Part shown: in pieces, positions 61,701 through 64,000 of the stretch
Position numbering within the stretch: position 1 is the first letter of the stretch
How the letters are laid out: each line of letters opens with the position of its first letter
Assembly: GCA_021229015.1 (NCBI GenBank)
Contig: CM037785.1
Span: 38,684,766 to 38,748,765, forward strand
Direction of reading: 5' to 3'
Origin: Solen grandis
Lineage: Eukaryota > Mollusca > Bivalvia > Adapedonta > Solenidae
Length of the DNA: 64,000 nt
Notes under the pieces: model-generated
What the model saw: the letters and a program-made list of their open reading frames with translations, nothing else
What the model was told of the DNA's origin: nothing
The model's database searches: none
Made by a program: the position numbers and the translations under genes

Positions 61701-64000
61701 CAAAATTAAATGTTAGTTCAAGGAAATTATGGATATTTTAAAACATGAAAAGCAACCTACAGGAATTATCCAAAGACTGATACAAATGCATTTATTTTAT
61801 TTCTTATTGAAGGTTTATTAAGCAATTCTAGCAATCAGACATTTGTATAATATTTGTCAAGATAGCAAGGGCACCGCAACTATGTAAATGAAGAAAAGCA
61901 TAAGTGAAGCATAAAAACAAAAGCATTCATAGCAAGCCGCTATCAAACAGAAAATAAAAAAAAAAATATATATATATATTTAGTCATAGTGACCTTGACC
62001 TTGATCCATTTTCTAATATATTTTAGTCATAGTGATCTTGACCTTGATCCATTTTCCAATATATTTTTGTCATAGTGATCTTGACCTTGATCCATTTTCC
62101 CTGAAAAGCAATTCCAACCTTCCTCTTCCCTAAAGGTATCTACTTATCAAATATGAATGCTATACCTTCATTCTAACTCGAGATATCAAGAGGAAACAAA
62201 AAATCTATTTTAAGCCATTGTGACCTTGACATTGTCCTTATTTACCTGAAAAGCAATCCCAACATTCCTCTTACCATTTACCTATAAAATATGAATGCTA
62301 TACCTTCATTTTTACCCAAGTTATTGAGCGGAAATGAAAAATCTATTTTTAGCCATTGTGACCTTGACCTTGACCTGATTTACCTGAAAAGCAATCCAAA
62401 CCTTCCTCTTCCCATAAGCTATCTACCTATTAAATATGAATGTTATACCTTCATTTTTACCCAAGTTATCGAGCAGAAACAAAAAATCTATTTTTAACCA
62501 TTGTGACCTTGACCTTGACCCGATTAACCTGAAAAGCAATCCCAACCTTCCTCTTCTCATAAGGTATCTACCCATCAAATATAATTGCTATATCTAAATT
62601 CTAACTTAAGTTATCGAGCGGAAACGAAAGTTTGACGCCCGCCCGCCCGCCCGCCCGCCAGGTAACCACAAAATACATGTGTAACTCAATTAAAAACTTT
62701 ATATATCATGACATAATTTGTATGATTGTGAACATACTATTATTTACCGAGTACAATAAATCACGAGATATCGAGTTGACATGAAAAAGTGGAGGCTTAA
62801 ACATTTGACCTTCAAGGATGACCTTGACCTTGAGCCAGCGTGACCGCCTCATGCCTTCTGCACATCAGCTCAATGAGGTTAACATTTTAGCCGAGTTTGA
62901 AGAAAATGTGTCCAAGCGTTCATGAGATATGGAGCGGACACAAAAATAACATTTGACCTTCAAGGATGACCTTGACCTTGAGCCAGCGTGACCACCTCAT
63001 GCCTTCTGCACATCAGCTCAATGAGGTTAACACTTTAGCCGAGTTTGAAGAAAATGTGTCCAAGCATTCATGAGATATGGAGCGGACACGAAAATGTTTC
63101 GGACACACTGACGGACGGACGGATGGGCGGTAATGAACCATTAGATGATGCTACATACCAAATATCTTAGCTCTAGGCCTTATGGTTTCATAGGAGAAGA
63201 TTTTTAAAGTTTTTCCTATACAAGTCTATGTAAAACAAGTGTCCCCCGGGGCAGGGCCAATTCTAACCCCAGGGTCATAATTTAAACAACTTTTGTAGAG
63301 ATTCACTAGACAATGCTACATGCCAAATATCTTAGCTCTAGGCCTTATTGTTTCACAGAAGAAGATTTTTAAAGTTTTTCACTATATAAACCTATGAAAA
63401 ACAAGGCTTAAAGCGACAGGGACTGTCACAAAACCAGGTTTTCAACATGGAAAATCCAATTCGAAATGAAGATTTTATTTATAAAATGATCACCAAAGAA
63501 CATTAATACTTTATGTTACATGGCTGAAGAGTAAATAAGGGTCATAACTCTAAGAAATATGGTTAAATTGACAATATAGGTCAAGTCACTATGTACTGGC
63601 CATACTGTGTAGATTTGGGCAGAATGCATTCAGAAATGAAGAAGGAGAATTTAAGCAAATAAAAGAATGTGTCACTATATGTTACATGAAAACAAGCTCA
63701 AAGGTGTGAAATCAGATTGTCAAAGGGTAATTGTCTCTGACCTGCAATATCAATGCAGGGTAAAATACAAGATTCAAAATTAAATGTTAGTTCAAGGAAA
63801 TTATGGATATTTTAAAACATGAAAAGCAACCTACAGGAATTATCCAAAGACTGATACAAATGCATTTATTTTATTTCTTATTGAAGGTTTATTAAGCAAT
63901 TCTAGCAATCAGACATTTGTATAATATTTGTCAAGATAGCAAGGGCACCGCAACTATGTAAATGAAGAAAAGCATAAGTGAAGCATAAAAACAAAAGCAT

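Larger units (their letters stand above)
56843..64000. repeat. 2.1-2.25-kb tandem repeat, three full units and a partial
   Basis: Units start with 'acaaggcttaaagcgacagg' at 56843, 59073, 61327 and 63401 (periods 2230, 2254 and 2074), and the last runs off the edge. Each has an ~650-bp unique-looking head that is almost identical between units, an A/TA microsatellite, GACCTTGACC blocks, a CGCC-rich tract, ~145-bp sub-repeats, and an end made of the ~165-bp family seen at 32525-33590. No ORF of note. It lies upstream of the DEAH exon, so it sits in an RTEL1 intron if the gene continues to the right. Confidence 0.95.

Overview
This window is nuclear DNA of a eukaryote, most likely a bivalve mollusc and probably a heterodont clam. 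The support is: AT-rich sequence with GT-AG introns; small exons scattered in a sea of repeats; tRNA-derived SINEs; TTAA-flanked MITEs; dispersed 'GACCTTGACC' and 'GTGTCACCTGC' repeat families that I associate with bivalves; and a 100-base assembly gap at 32425-32524. Nothing looks bacterial or organellar. The species cannot be fixed from the sequence alone.

Two conserved genes can be read, both on the minus strand. The first is a complete caspase gene running from 32266 down to 10213. Ten exons with matching splice phases give a death-effector-like N-terminus, a short linker made of small exons (one of 30 bases), the p20 subunit with catalytic His (SHG) and Cys (QACRG), and then two successive terminal exons. 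Each terminal exon encodes a whole p10 subunit with its own stop codon. They are joined in the same phase, so they look like mutually exclusive endings (416 or 425 residues). The second gene is a three-exon internal piece of an iron-sulfur DEAH helicase of the RTEL1 type, at 56003-47112. Its upstream exons must lie past the right edge, and its downstream exons are not recognisable in the window.

On the plus strand near the left end there is an apparently intronless gene (3702-4711). It has a sharp TATA box and several cAMP-response elements, and one frameshift separates its two halves. I do not recognise its family.

The rest is mobile and tandem DNA. From left to right: SINEs (1.5-2.8 kb); a 23/24-bp minisatellite (5.65-6.52 kb); a 0.6-kb terminal-inverted-repeat element (7.1-7.7 kb); a nearly full-length LINE in a caspase intron (17.5-23.1 kb), whose ORF1 and ORF2 are in the same frame and separated only by TAG; a foldback-like element (23.45-25.09 kb); a 5.2-kb array of a 39-bp unit (25.4-30.6 kb), also in a caspase intron; tandem 165-bp repeats (32.5-33.6 kb); a broken mobile-element ORF (33.6-34.2 kb); a mariner/pogo-like MITE nested in another repeat (34.76-35.51 kb); many TTAA MITEs (13-55 kb); a 46-bp minisatellite (46.2-47.1 kb) that carries copies of the adjacent RTEL1 splice donor; and 2.1-2.25-kb tandem repeats rich in TGACCTTGACCTTGA (56.8-64 kb, running off the right edge).
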